Below, one piece after another: positions 60,592 through 64,000 of a DNA stretch of 64,000 nucleotides. Under the pieces are notes generated by a model. The model saw nothing but the letters and a program-made list of their open reading frames with translations. It was not told the DNA's origin and searched no databases. The stretch is from Panaeolus papilionaceus (lineage: Eukaryota > Basidiomycota > Agaricomycetes > Agaricales). Within the stretch, counting starts at the first letter, position 1, and each line of letters starts with the position of its first letter. The stretch is from contig JADNRZ010000026.1 of assembly GCA_015501605.1 (NCBI GenBank), forward strand, positions 310,001 to 374,000, written 5' to 3'. The position numbers were made by a program, and so were the translations under genes.

Positions 60592-63500
60592 ATGGTTCAA
60601 CCCAAAAGACGCATTTCGTACATCCTTCCGTCTCCATCTGAGCCAGTTCCTCGCCTCCAGTTACCACCCCACGGCAGCTCGCGTTTGGGCGATCCAGGAC
60701 CTCACTTGACACCATACTCAGGACAGGATGGAGATAAACGAGCTTGGAATGCTGTTAACTCAAGCCATCCTCGTCACAGATTAGGCGTTGCATCGTTTGC
60801 GCTCGACACTTCAACACACCTGATGGGCCGCAGCGCACCTGAAGGGATCCTCTACTCAGGTGGTAGAGATGGCCTTATCATGTCATGGGGGCTGGGTATT
60901 CCCATGAGGAAACGAAAGGAATTGGAGCAAGCACCTAAAGGCAGATGGGAGGTGCTGACGGGATGGGGAGATGAGGGGCTAGATGATGATGCTGATGATG
61001 TTGACGAGAATCCTCTCAGCGACGGGGATGTCCTGGGCGACGTGACTCGTAATAGACGGGTTCATGCTAGGAGTAGGAGTGGGGAATACCCCTTGGAACT
61101 GGAATGGGAGACAGACATGGATATGTTTCAACCAGGAACGGTAAGCTGCTCATATCTTACGGCTTCCCCAATGTTTATCGTCACCAGTCAGCCAACTTCA
61201 GGCAATGCACGCAGGCTCATACAGACTGGGTAAATGATATCCTGCTCTGCAACTATAATCAGACTGGTCCGTCTTTTCTTCTTCCAGATGATAGCCAGTT
61301 ACTGAGCTTTCCATGTAGTTGTCTCTGCCTCGTCGGACGGGACTATCAAAAGTTGGAACCCCCATTCCACTACTATTACCGACCCATCAACCATCGGCTC
61401 ACACGGTGACTATGTACGCTGTCTAGCAAACTGGTGAGCACTTCTCGTTGAACAGTTCCTGGTTGCTTGTCAACATTTCTCACTGTATTCATAGTCGCGA
61501 GCAGAACTGGATTGCTTCGGGATCTTTTGATCGAACTATCAAACTCTGGGACCTTACCCGAGCAAACGATCCCCTCATGACATTAAATCCTGCCGATGCT
61601 TCTGCCCCCAAGTCGTCCGTCTATGCCTTGGCTGTTGATCCATATGGACGTACCATCGCGTCAGGCTCGCCTGAACGGGTTGTTCGGCTATGGGATCCTC
61701 GTACGGGGAAACGTACAGGTTCGTCTTCACAGATGTGAGGTGTTGAGATACCGACGAATATCATTTCTCATCGATTATTCTCTAGGCAAATTAGTCGGTC
61801 ATACTGATAATATCCGTGCTATTTTAATATCAGACGACGCTAAATATGTATGTGCGAGACACGCGGACCTCTATCAGCTCACATGGCTAATTATCCGTAT
61901 TTATACAGCTCCTGACTGGCTCAGCTGATGGTATGACACCCTGAGTATACTGATGAAATATCACTCACATTGTATTTGCAGCCTCAATCAAGCTCTGGTC
62001 GCTCTCCTCACAGAAATGCTTGCACACGTTTACTCATCACTCCAACTCCGTCTGGTCATTATACTCGGATCACCCTCAACTGGAAGTGTTCTACTCGGGA
62101 GACAAAGATGGCTACGTCTGCAGAGTTGATGTTGACGGCTCCGAAGACATCTCTGACGGGGAATGCATCGTCCTCTGTCACGATCACGCAGACCCCTCAC
62201 GTCCTTCCTCAGAAGGCATTAACAAGATTATGGTCATGGATGATAATCTCATGTGGACCGCGAGCGGCACATCTACCATTCGGAGATGGAGCATCCCTCA
62301 ACGCAAGTCGGTTCGTCCTGTCGAGCTTGATTCCTCTCAGAGTGCACCTGCAGTATTCAAACGCCTCGCGAACGATTTCGCATCAGACGGAAGTCGGCCA
62401 TCCACCGCGCACGATGACAGGCGTAGAATGTCGGTTCAATCATTTATGACGGAACAGTTCAAGGATGGGGAGGGTGACACCAAGCTCAACGGCATCCCAT
62501 ACGACAGTCTTATTAAGCTGGACTCACCAAATGACCCTTTCACGCCATTCTCACCCACGAGGCTACGTGACCCCGAAGTGGCGACGCTGTACTCTGCGGC
62601 GTCTGTCATGTCCGTACCGCGTCAGACGACACGTTCTGCTGCGCCTGGTGGATTCCCTGGTCCATCTCTCATAAGCCCTCTTCTCAGTTCGCGAACTGAT
62701 GATACAATTCTGGCCCCTACGATCAACGACACTGCGAGAGCGGAATATGAGGATCGTGAATTGGCCGAAGACGCAACGCCTCTCGTACCAGAGCCAGATG
62801 AGCTTATTGTAGGTGACCATGGTCTTGTCCGATCGATCATCCTCAACGACAGGATCCATGTCTTGACGGTTGACACGGCAGGAGAGGTGGCGGTATGGGA
62901 TATTGTGAGAGGGGTATGTAAAGGGAGGTACTGTGCTGAGGATGTTTCGGCTGCGAGTCATGCTGGGAGTATCACGGGAAGCGGGGACGGGCCTGATGAG
63001 GAACGAGAAAGGAGTCCTAGGGAGGCGCTGGAGGCTGTGAGGGAGAGAATTGAGGGTGAAGCTGTTGTCCCGAGTTGGTGCGCGGCGGATACGAAGGCGG
63101 GAGTGTTGACGATACATATTACGGAGAGGTGTTTTGAGGCTGAGGTGTTTGCGGATGAGGTTGGTTTTGAGGATGACGAAAGGTTCAATGACGAGTCAAA
63201 GCGTGAGTTTTTTCTCCCTTCATTGTTCTCGTTCCACTCTCAACTCTTGTGACCATCTTTCCTTTTAGTGAATCTCGGAAGATGGGTTCTCACGAACCTT
63301 TTCATCGAGTTCATCAGAGAAGAGCTTCGCAGGCACCCTCCCGAACCTTCTGGTAGTCTCAGTCGTCAGGCTAGCAGAGATTTGATGGAACTCAAAGCTC
63401 CCCCTGATTCTCATCGACGGAAGCCACGCTCAGCACCCACACGCGAATCTTCTGCCAAACCTCGACACCGAACCACTGCTAGCACTGTCATCTGTTCTCT

Positions 63501-64000
63501 CAACATGGTGCCTGCGATTTCACCTCAAGCACCTCTTACGAGCTCAGTACCTCTCGCCGTTCCACTTATACCACTTCCAGCTCAACCTGACATGTTGCCT
63601 ATGTCACCTCTCGACACGTCCACATCATCAGCGCGACCGAAGCACCAACGAACACGTTCAGGGACTATCGATAACGGGTTGTCACCGACGACGCCAGGCA
63701 CAAGTCCATCAGAGTATTTTACAGGACGGACGAGGCAGCCTTCACTTTCGACTGCTACCCCTGCAGACGAGAATTCTGGCTGGTCGGGATCAAAGGCTGC
63801 GGAACCTCCGACGCCTAGTACGCCTAGTGGTTTGATGGGGAAGTTGAGAAACATTGGGAAATTTGGCAGGAGGCCACCTAGTGATACGACTACGTCCACT
63901 GCACTTAGTCCTGGTGGGGTTGGTGCTGATACTTCGACTCTTCCTGAGGTAATATTTGGAACTTGATTCCAAAACCATCTACTGATTTGCGTCGTTATAA
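60592..64000 (+). CDS. WDR48/UAF1-like WD40 protein (3' partial)
   Basis: WD40 protein that in other eukaryotes binds and activates USP-type deubiquitinases. It starts [19 protein letters not shown]; exon 1 is 60592-61140, exon 2 61188-61266, and others follow to about 63200 and 63268-63950. WD repeats include [90 protein letters not shown] and [16 protein letters not shown]. The C-terminal half ([20 protein letters not shown], then [12 protein letters not shown]) matches the DUF3337 region of WDR48. A long Ser/Pro-rich insert at 63310-63940 is a fungal feature. The gene runs past the window after a donor at 63949. An extra N-terminal acidic loop ([16 protein letters not shown]) is seen in exon 1. 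Confidence 0.88.

Overview
This window looks like nuclear DNA of a mushroom-forming basidiomycete (Agaricomycetes). Genes are split by many short GT-AG introns of about 45-90 bases. The families fit that group: an NDxxSxxxE sesquiterpene synthase, GH16, PL14, BTB/POZ proteins with a degenerate core, and a JmjC-like cupin family typical of agaric genomes. Exon joins were worked out by eye from splice sites, reading phase and comparison between paralogs.

Layout. 1-12.1 kb: two tandem dynamin-superfamily GTPase genes, the first cut by the window edge. Each is followed by a minus-strand JmjC-like sequence; the right one is an intact gene and the left one a 3' fragment, so this is a tandem segmental duplication. 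12.1-14.6 kb: a decayed terpene synthase end and small repeats. 14.7-29.0 kb: a large imperfect inverted duplication. Its arms of about 5 kb each hold an intact BTB/POZ gene and a broken gene of unknown function, and they flank a 3.8-kb centre with an intact sesquiterpene synthase. One arm carries a 334-bp MITE-like insertion that the other lacks. 29.3-31.2 kb: a copper amine oxidase pseudogene with glutamine-to-stop changes and frameshifts. 31.8-33.5 kb: a multispanning membrane protein. 33.9-35.6 kb: an unresolved minus-strand gene. 36.5-38.1 kb: OMA1 mitochondrial metallopeptidase. 39.1 kb: an intron-containing tRNA-Thr. 39.6-41.7 kb: a small or decayed gene. 42.3-45.7 kb: a second intact JmjC-like paralog. 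45.8-47.4 kb: GH16 glucanase. 49.2-50.4 kb: UCH-type deubiquitinase. 51.6-52.8 kb: secreted PL14 lyase. 53.5-55.3 kb: ZPR1. 56.1-60.2 kb: a family of C2H2-like zinc-finger genes, one intact and the rest fragments. 60.6 kb to the end: a WDR48/UAF1-like WD40 protein, cut at its 3' end.

The right third (OMA1, UCH, ZPR1, WDR48-like) is mostly conserved housekeeping genes mixed with secreted carbohydrate-active enzymes. The left half is a plastic accessory region shaped by duplication, inversion and decay. I see no CRISPR array, virus or toxin gene. The most interesting items are the JmjC-like paralog pair, which seems to have lost its iron ligands; the inverted duplication around the terpene synthase; and the decayed amine oxidase.
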